From NCBI RefSeq assembly GCF_900105715.1, contig NZ_FNRY01000001.1, positions 2,914,001 through 2,978,000 of the forward strand: a stretch of 64,000 nucleotides of DNA, written 5' to 3'. Both the position numbers and the translations under genes were made by a program. The stretch is from Paramicrobacterium humi. GTDB taxonomy: Bacteria > Actinomycetota > Actinomycetes > Actinomycetales > Microbacteriaceae. Below are positions 51,080-61,145 of the stretch, piece by piece. The notes beneath the pieces were generated by a model that worked only from the letters and a program-made list of their open reading frames with translations, searched no databases and had not been told where the DNA came from. Numbering within the stretch: position 1 is the stretch's first letter; every line of letters starts with the position of its first letter.

Positions 51080-51448
51080 GTGCCAGTAGGAGGCAGCGCA
51101 ATCAGAGGTTCGCGCGTCGGTTCCGGTCCCATGGGGGAGCAGGACCACGGGCACCACGCCGACCGTGTGGCGATCTCGTATTGGGATTCGCTCGGCAACG
51201 AGACAGTCCGCTATTTCGCGGCCGATGTTCCCGACGAGGAGATCCCGGAGACCATCGACTCTCCGACGACGGGTCTGCCGGCCGGTCGCGACAAGAACAA
51301 CCCGCCCGCCGCATCGAAGGTGGAGCCGTACAAGACGCACCTCGCTTACGTGAAGGAGCGTCGCACCGACGAGGAGGCTGAGAAGCTTCTGTCCGATGCT
51401 CTCGATCAGCTGCGGCAACGCCGGGGAACCGCTGCCCCGGCTAGCTGA
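51080..51448 (+). CDS. rbpA: RNA polymerase-binding protein RbpA
   Basis: 122 aa, GTG start right after AGGAGG. It binds RNA polymerase and the principal sigma factor to stabilise open complexes. Seen: basic linker AIRGSRVG, a beta-rich core VRYFAADVPDEEIPETI (zinc-ribbon position), and the C-terminal sigma-interaction helices VEPYKTHLAYVKERRTDEEAEKLL (in two parts). There are no cysteines, so zinc is not bound, and the N-terminal segment is longer than in mycobacterial RbpA. Confidence 0.93.
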   Translation: MPVGGSAIRGSRVGSGPMGEQDHGHHADRVAISYWDSLGNETVRYFAADVPDEEIPETIDSPTTGLPAGRDKNNPPAASKVEPYKTHLAYVKERRTDEEAEKLLSDALDQLRQRRGTAAPAS

Positions 51449-51457
51449 GGCGGCTGA

Positions 51458-51509
51458 CACACGACGAAGGGGCCGGCGATCGAAAGATCGCCGGCCCCTT
51501 CGTCGTGTG
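51458..51509. terminator. 24-bp perfect hairpin, bidirectional terminator between rbpA and pgl
   Basis: Arms 51458-51481 and 51486-51509 pair perfectly over 24 bp around a GAAA tetraloop. It lies between convergent genes, 9 nt after the rbpA stop and 4 nt beyond the pgl stop. On the plus strand it is followed by CTTGTCAG. Confidence 0.85.
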
Positions 51510-51513
51510 CTTG

Positions 51514-52284
51514 TCAGTACGACTGCGAGATCAGGTTCTCCGGAACTTCCGCTGCGGCCTCGCGGTCCACGAAGAACACGGTGCGACGGCGGCCCTTGAT
51601 GCCGGCGATCGGGACTTCCGAGTATGCCGCGCCGGCAAGAGCGAGACCGAGGGACGAGGCCTTGTCCGCTCCGGCGATCTCGACCCAGATGCGACGCGAG
51701 GAGTTCAGCGCGGGGCGCGTGAGCGTGATGCGCTCTGGCGGCGGCTTCGGCGAGTTCCGCACCGGCAGAACAAGCGCGTCCTTCTCGAGCACTTCCGGGT
51801 GCTCGGGAAACAGCGACGCCGTGTGCCCGTCGGGACCCACTCCGAGAAACGTGATGTCGAACCGCGGCATGCCAAGATCGCCGTCGGGGTTGGCGCGGAG
51901 CTCCGCCTCATAGGCCGCAGCGGCGTCGTCGAGGCTCAGTTCGCCGTCAGCAGCGGGCATGGGATGGATGTTGGATGCCGGTACGTCGATGTGATCGAGC
52001 AGCGCGTCGCGCGCCTTCGCGTCGTTGCGTTCCGCGTCACCGGTCGGCACAAAACGCTCGTCGCCCCACCAGAAGTGGACGCGCGACCAGTCCACGGAAT
52101 CCCGCGCAGGGTTCTCGTTCACCTGCCGCAGCACGTCCATCGCGACGCGTCCGCCCTCGAGCACGACGTTGACACGCTGCTTCTGATCGAGCAGGTCAAC
52201 GACCTTCGTGAGGAATCGCGCCGCGAGCGAGGCAGCGAGGGCCGCGCGATCGTTGTGGACGAGAACTCGCCGCTCGTTCGTCAT
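51514..52284 (-). CDS. pgl: 6-phosphogluconolactonase
   Basis: 256 aa, second step of the oxidative pentose phosphate pathway. Family motifs: VNVVLEGGRVAMDVL, VHFWWGDERFVP and FLGVGPDGHTASLFP. The normal glucosamine-6-phosphate-isomerase-like fold is complete. ATG overlaps the opcA stop (ATGA). Last gene of the tkt-tal-pgi-zwf-opcA-pgl operon. Confidence 0.95.
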   Translation of the reverse strand: MTNERRVLVHNDRAALAASLAARFLTKVVDLLDQKQRVNVVLEGGRVAMDVLRQVNENPARDSVDWSRVHFWWGDERFVPTGDAERNDAKARDALLDHIDVPASNIHPMPAADGELSLDDAAAAYEAELRANPDGDLGMPRFDITFLGVGPDGHTASLFPEHPEVLEKDALVLPVRNSPKPPPERITLTRPALNSSRRIWVEIAGADKASSLGLALAGAAYSEVPIAGIKGRRRTVFFVDREAAAEVPENLISQSY

Positions 52285-53240
52285 CGATTCTCCTCCGCCG
52301 CGTCCGCCGGGGATTCGAGTCCCGCCAGGCCCCGTGTGATGACTTCACCGTACAGCACGTCCGGGTCCAGGCGACGAAGCTCCTCGGCGAGGCAGTCCCG
52401 GAGGTTGCGGCGCGGCAACGCGATGTCCTGCGTCGGCTGGCCGGGGATCTCCAGCGTCGCGACGTTGGAGAGGGGACGCTCGAGAGAGATCGTTCCCGAC
52501 GCGCGCTCCATCTCCACCCCGTGGATGCCGCCGACGCCGCGCACCGAATGCGTGAGCTCGTAGTCCACGGGAACCTGCAGCTGCATCTGCAGCCACGCGG
52601 CGAGCAGAGTGGTCGACGGCGAGTCGGCGGCGCCCGTCACCTGCACGGCCGTGATCGGCTCGAATGGCGGCTGATCCAGCACCGCTGCCAGCTGGCCACG
52701 CCACAGCGTCAGGCGCGTCCACGCGAAGTCCGTGTCGCCGGGCTTGTAGCTGCGGGCGAGCGACTCGAGCGCGAGGTGCGGATTGCTGTGCGCGGACGCG
52801 TCGGTGATGCGCCGCTGGGCGAGCTTGCCGATGGGGGAGTCGGATACGTTCTCCGGGGCGGCTCCCGGCCACCAGGCCACGACCGGCGCGTCCGGCAGCA
52901 GAAGCGGCGTGACAAGACTGACCTTGTTCTGGGATGCGTCACCCCAGGCTCGCAGAATGATGACCTCGCTGGCGCCCGCGTCGCCGCCGACGCGGATCTG
53001 CGCGTCGATGCGCGGCTCGTCGCCCTCCGGCTCGATTGACCGGGAGATCACGATCACGCGCATGGGGTGCTCACGCGAGGCTTCGTTCGCCGCTTCGATC
53101 GCGTCTTCCTCTTCGCCGCGGTTAGCGACGATGATGAGGGTGAGCACACGACCGAGTGCGACGACGCCGCCTTCCTCGCGCAGCGTGACGAGTCGCTTCG
53201 ATACCGCGCTCGTCGTGGTGTCCGGCATGTCGATGATCAT
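52281..53240 (-). CDS. opcA: Glucose-6-phosphate dehydrogenase assembly protein OpcA
   Basis: 319 aa. OpcA is needed for assembly or redox control of G6PDH in actinobacteria and cyanobacteria. Features: GVVALGRVLTLIIVANRGEEEDAI near the start (read in parts), VTPLLLPDAPVVAWWPG and YKPGDTDFAWTRLTLWR. It overlaps zwf upstream and pgl downstream by ATGA, so its translation is coupled to both; the zwf frameshift may therefore affect it. Confidence 0.94.
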   Translation of the reverse strand: MIIDMPDTTTSAVSKRLVTLREEGGVVALGRVLTLIIVANRGEEEDAIEAANEASREHPMRVIVISRSIEPEGDEPRIDAQIRVGGDAGASEVIILRAWGDASQNKVSLVTPLLLPDAPVVAWWPGAAPENVSDSPIGKLAQRRITDASAHSNPHLALESLARSYKPGDTDFAWTRLTLWRGQLAAVLDQPPFEPITAVQVTGAADSPSTTLLAAWLQMQLQVPVDYELTHSVRGVGGIHGVEMERASGTISLERPLSNVATLEIPGQPTQDIALPRRNLRDCLAEELRRLDPDVLYGEVITRGLAGLESPADAAEENR

Positions 53241-54780
53241 GGGCGCCTCCAGGTGCGGCCGTCGCGGGCGAGCAGGGCATCAGCGGATTCGGGGCCCCAA
53301 GAGCCCGGGTCGTACTGTTCGAGGGGTCCGCCCTGGGCGGCCCAGAACTCCTCGATCGGGTCGAGGATCTTCCATGACAGCTCGACTTCTTCATGGCGGG
53401 GGAACAGCGGCGGATCGCCGAGGAGCACGTCGAGGATGAGCCGCTCGTACGCTTCCGGGCTGGCCTCGGTGAAGGCGTGGCCGTAGCCGAAGTCCATTGT
53501 CACGTCTCGGACCTGCATTCCGGCGCCGGGAACCTTGGAGCCGAACCGGATTGTCACCCCTTCATCGGGCTGCACCCGGATCACGAGCGCGTTCTGACCC
53601 AGTTCCGCCGTCTGCGCCTCCGCGAAGAGGTACTGCGGGGCGCGCTTGAACACGACGGCGATCTCGGTCACTCGACGGCCCAGGCGCTTGCCGGAGCGCA
53701 GGTAGAACGGGACGCCGGCCCACCGACGCGTGTTGATGTGCAGCTTCATGGCTGCGAACGTCTCCGTCGTCGAGTGCGGGTCCATGCCCTCCTCGTCGAG
53801 GAACCCGACGACCTTCTCGCCACCCTGCAGTCCTCCCGCGTACTGTCCGCGAGCGGTGCCGGTCGCGAGATCGTCGGGCAGTCGCACGGCGGCGAGCACC
53901 TTCTCCTTCTCGGCGCGAAGGTCGGCGGCGTCGAACGAGTTCGGCTCTTCCATCGCCGTCAACGCGAGCAGCTGCAGCAGGTGGTTCTGGATCACGTCGC
54001 GCGCAGCGCCGATGCCGTCGTAGTATCCGGCGCGACCGCCGACCCCGATGTCCTCGGCCATCGTGATCTGAACGTGATCGACGTAGTTCGCGTTCCAGAT
54101 CGGCTCGAACAGCTGGTTCGCAAAGCGCAGTGCCATGATGTTCTGCACCGTCTCTTTGCCGAGATAGTGGTCGATGCGGAACACCGCGTCCGGCGGGAAC
54201 ACCGACTCGACGACGTCGTTGAGCTCGCGCGCGGTCTCAAGGTTGCTTCCGAACGGCTTCTCGATGACCACGCGTCGCCACTGGCCGTCCTTCTGCTCGG
54301 CGAGTCGGGAGCGCTTGAGCTGCTCCGTCACCTGTGGGAACGCCTTCGGCGGGATGGACAGGTAGAACGCGTGGTTGCCCATCGTTCCCCGGTCGCGGTC
54401 GAGCTCATCGATGACGTCGCCGAGGCGCTTGAACGCGTCGTCGTCGCCGAATTCCCCCGGCACGAATCGGATGCCCTGCGCGAGCTGCTCCCAGACCTCC
54501 TCACGGAACGGCGTGCGCGCGTGGTCCTTGACCGCGTCGTGCACGACCGCCATGAAGTCCTGGTCTTCCCAGTCGCGGCGCGCGAAGCCCACGAGTGCGA
54601 AGCCGGGGGAAGAAGTCCCCGGTTCGCCAGGTCGTACACGGCCGGCATCAGCTTCTTGCGCGACAGGTCTCCTGTCACGCCGAAGATGATGAGGCCGCTC
54701 GGTCCGGCGATGCGGTTGAGTCGCCGGTCGCTGCTGACGCGCAGCGGATTGTATTCAGGGGTGATTTCCACCGGGGACAT
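53237..54780 (-). pseudogene. zwf: Glucose-6-phosphate dehydrogenase, interrupted by a one-base frameshift
   Basis: From ATG 54780 (AAGGAG 6 nt upstream) the frame encodes MSPVEITPEYNPLRV and the NADP Rossmann motif IIFGVTGDLSRKKLMPAVYD, up to NRGLLPP at 54604. The family sequence then continues only in another frame: GFARRDWEDQDF, EKPFGSN, the catalytic RIDHYLGKE and the rest to 53237. Restoring one C in the plus-strand run at 54603-54604 rejoins them into 514 aa, a normal length. As written, the downstream frame (451 aa from GTG 54592) lacks the NADP-binding fold. A sequencing or assembly error in a GC run and a true recent mutation are both possible. Confidence 0.88.
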
Positions 54781-54818
54781 TCGGCTCCTTGACGAATCGG
54801 CGGTGCACGGACTCGTGA

Positions 54819-56429
54819 CTAGTTGATGGCCTCGAACAGCGCGAGTACGTCGTCCTGCGGGTTCGTGAGGGTCAGGGTGATGACCGGGCGGCCGTGCTCG
54901 CGCAGCACTCCCGCGTCGCCGGCGGCCTGAGCCTCGATGAGCTGGCCGAACGTGAACGGACGACCGGGGATCTCGAGATCGGTCGAGGTCTTCTCGGTGA
55001 TCTGCAGGTACACGCCCTGTGCGGGGCCGCCCTTGTGGTACTGACCGGTCGAGTGCAGGAAGCGGGGTCCCCATCCGAAGGTGACGGGGCGCCCGGCGAT
55101 CGCCGCGACCATGCTGCGCAGTCCTTCGAGCTGGGGCAGCGCGAGGCGATCGACGTACGCCTGGATCGAGACGTAGCCGTCCTCCGGCAGCTGTGCCAGG
55201 AGCGCCTTCACGGCTCCGCCGACGTCCGAGGCGTCGCCCAGCACGCTCGCGTCGCCGCGGACTTCGATGCCGCCGTCCGTGAACGCGGCGGGCGTCGCCT
55301 CAGGGCGCTCGTCGAGAAGTCCGCGAGCGGCGGCCTTCGCGGACTCCACGTCGGGCTGGTCGAAGGGGTTGATGCCGAGCAGTCGTCCCGCGACGGCGAC
55401 GGCGTACTCCCACACGATCATCTGAGCGCCGAGCGTGCCGCTCACGAGGATCTCGCCCTCGTGGCGATCGCGGGGGAGCAAGTGGATGGCGTCGGCGTCG
55501 TCGACGATGCGCACGATCTGAAGATCGCTGGGACGCGATTCGAGCTCAGGCGCGAGGGGGTCGAGAACGACAGGCAGGATGCCGGTGCCGGACTTGCCGG
55601 TCGATTCAGCGATCAGCTGCTCGGCCCAGTCGGCGAAGCCGACGATGTGGGTACCGTCGGCGACGATGCCCAGCTTGTCCTTGCGCGGCGACGTCGCGGC
55701 AATCGCGGCGCCGAGAATGAGACCGGGGTTGTGCTCGTCGTCGATCGACAGCTCGACAAGCACCGACTCGGCCTCGTCGAGAAGCGCGGCGATGTCGACG
55801 CCGGCGAGCCCCGACGGGACGAGCCCGAAGGCGGTGAGCGCCGAGTACCGGCCGCCCACGTTGGGATCGGCGTTGAAGACGGTGAAGCCTTCGTCGCGCG
55901 CGGAACCGTCAAGCGGCGAGCCCGGGTCCGTCACGACGATGATGCGCTCGCGCGCGTCGATCCCGGCATCCGTGAACGCCTGCTCGAAAACGCGGCGCTG
56001 GCTGTCGGTCTCGACGGTGGAGCCTGACTTCGACGAAACGACGATCGCCGTCGCCGCAAGGCGGTCGTTGAGCGCAGCGAGAACCTGTCCGGGCGCAGTC
56101 GAGTCGAGCACTGTCAGCTCGACGCCGAAGGTGCGGGTGATGACCTCAGGCGCAAGCGACGAGCCGCCCATTCCGGCGAGGACGATGTGGTCGACCCCCT
56201 GCGCGTGAAGCTTGTCGCGCAGCGCGAGGATCTCCGGCACGAGGGGACGTGAGACCGACACGGCCTCCGTCCAGCCGAGCCGCTTCGCCGACTCGGACTC
56301 CGCGTCAGGGCCCCACAGCGTGGGGTTCTGGTCGGTGATTCCCGAGGCGACGAGATCGGCGACCAGCTGCGGGACCGCGGAGCGGACGGCCTGTTCGGCC
56401 GCCCCGCTCACATGGATCTTGAAGCTCAC
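54819..56429 (-). CDS. pgi: Glucose-6-phosphate isomerase
   Basis: 536 aa from GTG 56429, overlapping the tal stop as GTGA. It interconverts glucose-6-phosphate and fructose-6-phosphate. Two SIS domains: [16 protein letters not shown] and [15 protein letters not shown] carry the sugar-phosphate site. A longer in-frame reading back into tal has no family similarity. Genes tal-pgi-zwf link the upper glycolytic isomerase to the pentose phosphate operon. Confidence 0.93.
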   Translation of the reverse strand: MSFKIHVSGAAEQAVRSAVPQLVADLVASGITDQNPTLWGPDAESESAKRLGWTEAVSVSRPLVPEILALRDKLHAQGVDHIVLAGMGGSSLAPEVITRTFGVELTVLDSTAPGQVLAALNDRLAATAIVVSSKSGSTVETDSQRRVFEQAFTDAGIDARERIIVVTDPGSPLDGSARDEGFTVFNADPNVGGRYSALTAFGLVPSGLAGVDIAALLDEAESVLVELSIDDEHNPGLILGAAIAATSPRKDKLGIVADGTHIVGFADWAEQLIAESTGKSGTGILPVVLDPLAPELESRPSDLQIVRIVDDADAIHLLPRDRHEGEILVSGTLGAQMIVWEYAVAVAGRLLGINPFDQPDVESAKAAARGLLDERPEATPAAFTDGGIEVRGDASVLGDASDVGGAVKALLAQLPEDGYVSIQAYVDRLALPQLEGLRSMVAAIAGRPVTFGWGPRFLHSTGQYHKGGPAQGVYLQITEKTSTDLEIPGRPFTFGQLIEAQAAGDAGVLREHGRPVITLTLTNPQDDVLALFEAIN

Positions 56430-57535
56430 TTCGTGGCCTCCATTGCGGTGGTCACGTCGTCGAGCAGTTCCTTCCAGGAGACGACGAACTTGTCGACGCC
56501 TTCGTCCTCGAGCTGCTGCGTGACCTCGTCGTACGAGATGCCGAGCGCTGCGACGCGGTCGAGCACGTCGTTGGCCTCGTCGTAGTTTCCGGTGACGGTG
56601 TCGCCCGTGATCTCGGCGTGGTCGAAGGTCGCGTCGAGCGTTGCCTCGGGCATCGTGTTCACGACGTTCGGCGCGACGAGGTTCGTCACGTACAGGGTGT
56701 CGGGAAGCGAGGGGTCCTTGACACCTGTCGAGGCCCACAGGGGGCGCTGCTTGTTCGCGCCGGCCTCGAGCAGCGCCGTCGCGCGCTCCGACGCGAACTC
56801 CTGCTCGAAAACCTGGTACGCGAGCTGCGCGTTGGCGATTCCCGCCTTGCCTTTGAGCGCCTTCGCCTCGTCGCTTCCGACCGCGTCGAGCCGCTTGTCG
56901 ATCTCGGTGTCGACACGCGACACGAAGAACGAGGCGACCGAGTGGATCGCCGAGAGGTCGATGCCGGCGGCCTTGGCCTGCTCGAGACCCGTCAGGTACG
57001 CGTTGATGACTTCGCGGTAGCGCTGCAGGCTGAAGATCAGCGTCACGTTCACGCTGATGCCGGCGCCGATCGTCGCGGTGATCGCCTCGAGGCCCTCCGC
57101 GGTCGCGGGGATCTTGATGTAGGCGTTCGGGCGGTCGACCTTTTCCCACAGCTGCTTCGCCTGGGCGACGGTCTTGTCGGCGTCGCGGGCGAAACCGGGC
57201 TCGACCTCGATCGACACCCGGCCGTCGAAGCCCTTTGTCGCGTCGTAGATCGGTCGGAAGATGTCGGATGCCGCAGCCACGTCGTCCGTGGTCAGCTCGA
57301 ACACGACCTCGTCCACGCTCTTGCCGTCTGCGGTGAGGGACGCCACCTGGTCGGAGTAGCGGTCACCGTTCTTGATCGCCTTCGCGAAGATCGTCGGGTT
57401 CGTCGTGACGCCGACGACGTTCTTCTTCTCGATGAGCTCGGTGAGGTTTCCGGTCTGGATGCGCTCACGCGAGAGGTCGTCGAGCCAGATGCTCACGCCG
57501 GCGTCGGAAAGCTTCGCAGTAGGTGTCTCAGTCAT
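56426..57535 (-). CDS. tal: Transaldolase
   Basis: 369 aa, the actinobacterial length. It moves a dihydroxyacetone unit between sugar phosphates. Seen: [19 protein letters not shown] at the start, [13 protein letters not shown], the Schiff-base lysine in [16 protein letters not shown], and [14 protein letters not shown] start after AGAGGAGAGAA. It lies 25 nt downstream of tkt. Confidence 0.96.
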   Translation of the reverse strand: MTETPTAKLSDAGVSIWLDDLSRERIQTGNLTELIEKKNVVGVTTNPTIFAKAIKNGDRYSDQVASLTADGKSVDEVVFELTTDDVAAASDIFRPIYDATKGFDGRVSIEVEPGFARDADKTVAQAKQLWEKVDRPNAYIKIPATAEGLEAITATIGAGISVNVTLIFSLQRYREVINAYLTGLEQAKAAGIDLSAIHSVASFFVSRVDTEIDKRLDAVGSDEAKALKGKAGIANAQLAYQVFEQEFASERATALLEAGANKQRPLWASTGVKDPSLPDTLYVTNLVAPNVVNTMPEATLDATFDHAEITGDTVTGNYDEANDVLDRVAALGISYDEVTQQLEDEGVDKFVVSWKELLDDVTTAMEATK

Positions 57536-57560
57536 TGATTCTTCTCTCCTCTGCTCGGCC

Positions 57561-59654
57561 TCAGTTGGCGCCGAGCGTCTCTTTGGCAGCGTTCACGACG
57601 GCTTCGGTCGTCATGCCGAACTCGCGGAACAGCGTCTTGTAGTCGGCCGATGCGCCGAAGTGCTCGATGGAGACCGAGCGCCCCTTGTCACCGACGATGC
57701 TTCGCCAGGTGAGGTCGAGGCCCGCCTCGACCGAGACGCGCGCAGTGACGGCCGCGGGAAGCACCTTCTCCTGGTACGCGGCGTCCTGCTCGTGGAACCA
57801 CTCGAGCGAGGGAACCGCGACGACGCGCGCGTTGATGTTCTCCGACGTGAGCTGCTCGCGCGCCTCGACGGCGAGTTGCACTTCGGATCCCGTGGCGATA
57901 AGGATGACGTCGGGGGTTCCGTTCGGCGCTTCCGCGAGGATGTAGGCGCCCTTCGAAACGTTGGATGCCGCCGCGAAGGTGTCGCCGGAGGCCTCACCGT
58001 CTCCACGCTCGAACACGGGGATGTTCTGGCGGGTCAGCGCGATGCCGGTCGGGCCGCCGCGGCGCTTCAGGATCTCAAGCCACGCGTACGAGACCTCGTT
58101 CGCGTCCGACGGACGGACGACTGTGAGGTTCGGGATCGCGCGTAGCGTTGACAGCTGCTCGATCGGCTGATGCGTCGGGCCGTCCTCGCCGAGCGCGACG
58201 GAGTCGTGGGTCCAGACGAAGACGCTCGGAATGTCCATCAAGGCGGCGAGGCGCACAGCGGGGCGCTGGTAGTCACTGAAGATCAGGAACGTTCCGCCGT
58301 AGGGGCGCGTCGGTCCGTGCAGCACGATCCCATTGAGGATCGCGGCCATCGCGTGCTCGCGAATGCCGAAGTGCAGCACGCGCCCGTAGGGGTTTCCGCT
58401 CCATTCGTCCGTCGAGTGCTCTGCGGGGATGAACGATGCGGCGTCCGGGATCGTCGTGTTGTTGGACTCAGCGAGGTCGGCGGAGCCGCCCCACAGCTCG
58501 GGAACGACAGGGCCGAGTGCGGCGAGCACCTTGCCGGATGCCGCGCGGGTGGAGACGTCGGTGCCGGCCTCGAAGCTCGGCAGTGCGTCCGCGGTGCCAT
58601 CGGGCAGCTCGCCGGCCAGGAGCCGCTCGAGCAGCGAGTTGCGCTCCGGGTTCGCGGCCTTCCAGTCGTCGAAGCCCTTCTGCCACTGCTCACGCTCGGT
58701 CTTCCCGCGCTCGATCGCGCCGCGAGTGCGCTCGATCACCTCGTCGGAGACCTCGAAGTGCTGCTCGGGGTCGAAGCCGAGCACCTCTTTCACAGCCGCG
58801 AGCTCTTCGCCGCCGAGCTTGGAGCCGTGGATCTTGCCGGTGTTCTGCTTGTTCGGAGCGGGCCAGCCGATGATCGTCTTGAGGACGATGAGCGACGGCT
58901 TTCCCGTCTCGGACTTCGCCGTCTCGATCGCGTCGAAGAGCTCCTGCACGTCTTCGACGTACTCGCCCGTCTTCTTCCAGTCGACGGTCTGCACGTGCCA
59001 GCCGTATGCCTCGTAGCGGGCGGCGACGTCTTCGCTGAACGCGACGTTCGTGTCGTCCTCAATCGAGATCTGGTTGCTGTCGTAGAGAACGACGAGGTTC
59101 CCGAGCTGCTGGTGGCCGGCGAGGGAGGAGGCCTCGCTCGTGACGCCCTCTTCCATGTCGCCGTCGCTGGCGATCACGTAGACGAAGTGGTCGAACGGGC
59201 TGGTTCCCTCAGCGGCATCCGGGTCGAAAAGGCCGCGCTCGTAGCGCGAGGCGTACGCGAAGCCGACGGCGGAGGACAGTCCCTGGCCGAGCGGTCCGGT
59301 GGTGATCTCGACGCCCTTGGTGTGGCCGTACTCGGGGTGGCCGGGGGTCAGGGAGCCCCACGTGCGAAGAGATTTGAGGTCGTCGAGCTCGAGGCCGTCT
59401 CCGGCGAAGTAGAGCTGGATGTACTGGGTGAGCGAGGTGTGACCCGCGGAGAGGATGAAGCGGTCGCGGCCGAGCCACTTGTCGTCGCTCGGGTCACGGC
59501 GCATGACCTTCTGGAACAGGAGGTACGCGGCCGGGGCGAGGCTCATGGCCGTTCCCGGGTGACCGTTTCCGACCTTCTCAACGGCGTCTGCCGCGAGGAC
59601 GCGTGCGGTGTCGACCGCCTTGTTGTCAATGGAGTCCCATTGCAGAGCTGCCAC
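57561..59654 (-). CDS. tkt: Transketolase
   Basis: 697 aa thiamine-diphosphate enzyme, first gene of the operon, GTG start. N-terminal [17 protein letters not shown], ThDP/metal motif [14 protein letters not shown] to YDSNQIS, pyrimidine domain with [21 protein letters not shown], and C-terminal domain ending ALKE-like [11 protein letters not shown]. It has a leader of about 140 nt from a minus-strand TATACT box. AGAAGGG about 10 nt upstream is the ribosome site. Confidence 0.97.
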   Translation of the reverse strand: MAALQWDSIDNKAVDTARVLAADAVEKVGNGHPGTAMSLAPAAYLLFQKVMRRDPSDDKWLGRDRFILSAGHTSLTQYIQLYFAGDGLELDDLKSLRTWGSLTPGHPEYGHTKGVEITTGPLGQGLSSAVGFAYASRYERGLFDPDAAEGTSPFDHFVYVIASDGDMEEGVTSEASSLAGHQQLGNLVVLYDSNQISIEDDTNVAFSEDVAARYEAYGWHVQTVDWKKTGEYVEDVQELFDAIETAKSETGKPSLIVLKTIIGWPAPNKQNTGKIHGSKLGGEELAAVKEVLGFDPEQHFEVSDEVIERTRGAIERGKTEREQWQKGFDDWKAANPERNSLLERLLAGELPDGTADALPSFEAGTDVSTRAASGKVLAALGPVVPELWGGSADLAESNNTTIPDAASFIPAEHSTDEWSGNPYGRVLHFGIREHAMAAILNGIVLHGPTRPYGGTFLIFSDYQRPAVRLAALMDIPSVFVWTHDSVALGEDGPTHQPIEQLSTLRAIPNLTVVRPSDANEVSYAWLEILKRRGGPTGIALTRQNIPVFERGDGEASGDTFAAASNVSKGAYILAEAPNGTPDVILIATGSEVQLAVEAREQLTSENINARVVAVPSLEWFHEQDAAYQEKVLPAAVTARVSVEAGLDLTWRSIVGDKGRSVSIEHFGASADYKTLFREFGMTTEAVVNAAKETLGAN

Positions 59655-59799
59655 GTTATCTGACCCTTCTGGTTGTCGTCCGGGCCTGACGGCCCGCCGA
59701 AGCGTTTACACGCACATTTGGCTACTTTGGCACGTCGCGGAGTCGAGGTGAATCACGATTGATGTGACGCGGACACCGCGAAGGTAGGCGAGCACCCCC

Positions 59800-59805
59800 A
59801 GTATA
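59800..59805 (-). promoter_or_regulatory. -10 box for the tkt pentose-phosphate operon
   Basis: TATACT on the minus strand, about 145 nt before the tkt GTG. No good -35 at normal spacing. The leader contains a hairpin CGGGCC-TGAC-GGCCCG (59681-59696) just upstream of the ribosome site. The rest of the 288-bp tkt-ctaB interval shows no gene. Confidence 0.45.
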
Positions 59806-59906
59806 GGGAACGCATACCCGCTGGTCCCACACGGTTGACAACGTATTACGGGGGTGATTTGTTCCGTCGCTCTCGGGGAGCGGGGACGCTCTCAGGCCCG
59901 ATGGCA

Positions 59907-59912
59907 TAGAAT
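59907..59912 (+). promoter_or_regulatory. -10 box for ctaB
   Basis: TAGAAT gives a leader of about 25 nt containing GAGGAG before ATG 59943. No clear -35. Confidence 0.5.
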
Positions 59913-59942
59913 TGTCCGAGCCAGAGAATAGTTTGAGGAGCA

Positions 59943-60863
59943 ATGGACGTCGCCATTCAGACCCCCCGCCCGTCTGACCGGATCGGGTTCCGCCGCAAGG
60001 CCGCCGCTTACTTCTCTCTGACGAAACCTCGCGTGATGGAGCTTCTGCTCGTCACGACGGTGCCCGTGATGATTCTCGCGTATGACGGCATCCCGAGTCT
60101 CTGGCTCATCGCGGCCACGGTCATCGGCGGCGCCATGAGCGCGGGGTCGGCCGGTGCCTTCAACTGTTACATCGACCGCGACATCGACAAGCACATGAAG
60201 CGGACCGAGAACCGTCCGCTCGTGACGGGGGAGCTGACCCCGCGTGAGGCCCTCGTGTTCTCGTGGGTGCTCGCGATCGGGTCGACGGTATGGCTGGCCC
60301 TCACGACGAACCTGCTGGCCGCTTCGCTCTCGGTCGTCGCGATCTTCTTCTACGTCGTCGTCTACACGCTGTGGCTCAAGCGCCGCACGGAGCAGAACAT
60401 CATCTGGGGCGGAATCGCCGGATGCTTCCCCGTGCTGATCGGCTGGACGAGCGTGACGGGCTCCTTGAGCTGGGAGCCGTGGATCCTGTTCGCTGTCGTG
60501 TTCCTGTGGACGCCGCCGCACTACTGGCCGCTCTCGATGAAGTACCGGGCCGACTACAAGGAAGTCGGCGTCCCCATGCTCGCCGTCGTGCGCGGCCGCG
60601 CCGTCGTCGGTCTGCAGACCATCCTGTACGCGTGGGCGACCGTCGCGTGCTCGCTTCTGCTCGTTCCCGTTGCGCCCATGGGGATCACGTACACGGCCAT
60701 CGCGCTCGTCGCCGGCGGCTGGTTCATCTACGAGACGCACCGCCTCTACAACCGCGCGATCCGCGACTCGGACGCGTCGCCGATGCGCGTGTTCCACGGG
60801 TCGATCACGTACCTGTCGCTGCTGTTCCTCGCCGTCGGAATCGACCCGCTGCTTCCCTTCTGA
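59943..60863 (+). CDS. ctaB: Protoheme IX farnesyltransferase (heme O synthase)
   Basis: 306 aa integral membrane prenyltransferase (UbiA family) with eight to nine helices. The prenyl-diphosphate Asp-rich motif reads [20 protein letters not shown]; a second acidic site lies in the [14 protein letters not shown] loop. It adds farnesyl to heme B for cytochrome oxidase. It is divergent from tkt and convergent with ctaA, the next enzyme in the pathway. Confidence 0.96.
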   Translation: MDVAIQTPRPSDRIGFRRKAAAYFSLTKPRVMELLLVTTVPVMILAYDGIPSLWLIAATVIGGAMSAGSAGAFNCYIDRDIDKHMKRTENRPLVTGELTPREALVFSWVLAIGSTVWLALTTNLLAASLSVVAIFFYVVVYTLWLKRRTEQNIIWGGIAGCFPVLIGWTSVTGSLSWEPWILFAVVFLWTPPHYWPLSMKYRADYKEVGVPMLAVVRGRAVVGLQTILYAWATVACSLLLVPVAPMGITYTAIALVAGGWFIYETHRLYNRAIRDSDASPMRVFHGSITYLSLLFLAVGIDPLLPF

Positions 60864-61105
60864 CGTCGGCGGAGCGCCGGCCGTCCGAGGCGGAGCGCCC
60901 ACGCTCGACGGACGGGGACGACGCTGGGGCGGGCTCACGCGTCCGGGCCCACGCGGATGCCCTGCAGGCAGCAGTTCCTCGCCTCATCGGACGCGGCGCG
61001 TCAAGCCGAGCAGCTGCGTTCGATCACGCGCCGTTGCGGCGAGACTCGATCCGCTGAGTGCGCGTCCGAGAACGTCGGGCAATCGCGGGTACGCGGCAAA
61101 GCGGA
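60864..61105. other. Gene-free interval between ctaB and ctaA
   Basis: About 240 bp with no convincing reading frame on either strand. It holds two copies of GGCGGAGCGCC (starting near 60868 and 60889) and an imperfect hairpin CCGTCC...GGACGG (60881-60915), probably the ctaB terminator. Nothing else recognisable. Confidence 0.5.
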
Positions 61106-61131
61106 CCGAGGCCTAGTCGTGAAGGCCTCGG
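61106..61131. terminator. Hairpin terminator between convergent ctaB and ctaA
   Basis: CCGAGGCC, 10-nt loop, GGCCTCGG: an 8-bp stem, 14 nt beyond the ctaA stop. Confidence 0.6.
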
Positions 61132-61145
61132 CGCCCTCTGTGCCG

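Noticed and set aside
54328-54601. Continuation of the N-terminal zwf frame past the frameshift
   Set aside because: Sequence after 54604 in that frame is Ser/Arg/Thr-rich shadow; the G6PDH sequence resumes in the other frame, so this is not a separate gene or fusion.
54599-54609. Programmed ribosomal frameshifting in zwf
   Set aside because: No slippery heptamer is evident and zwf is not known to use recoding; a missing base is simpler, though the small nearby inverted repeat was noted.
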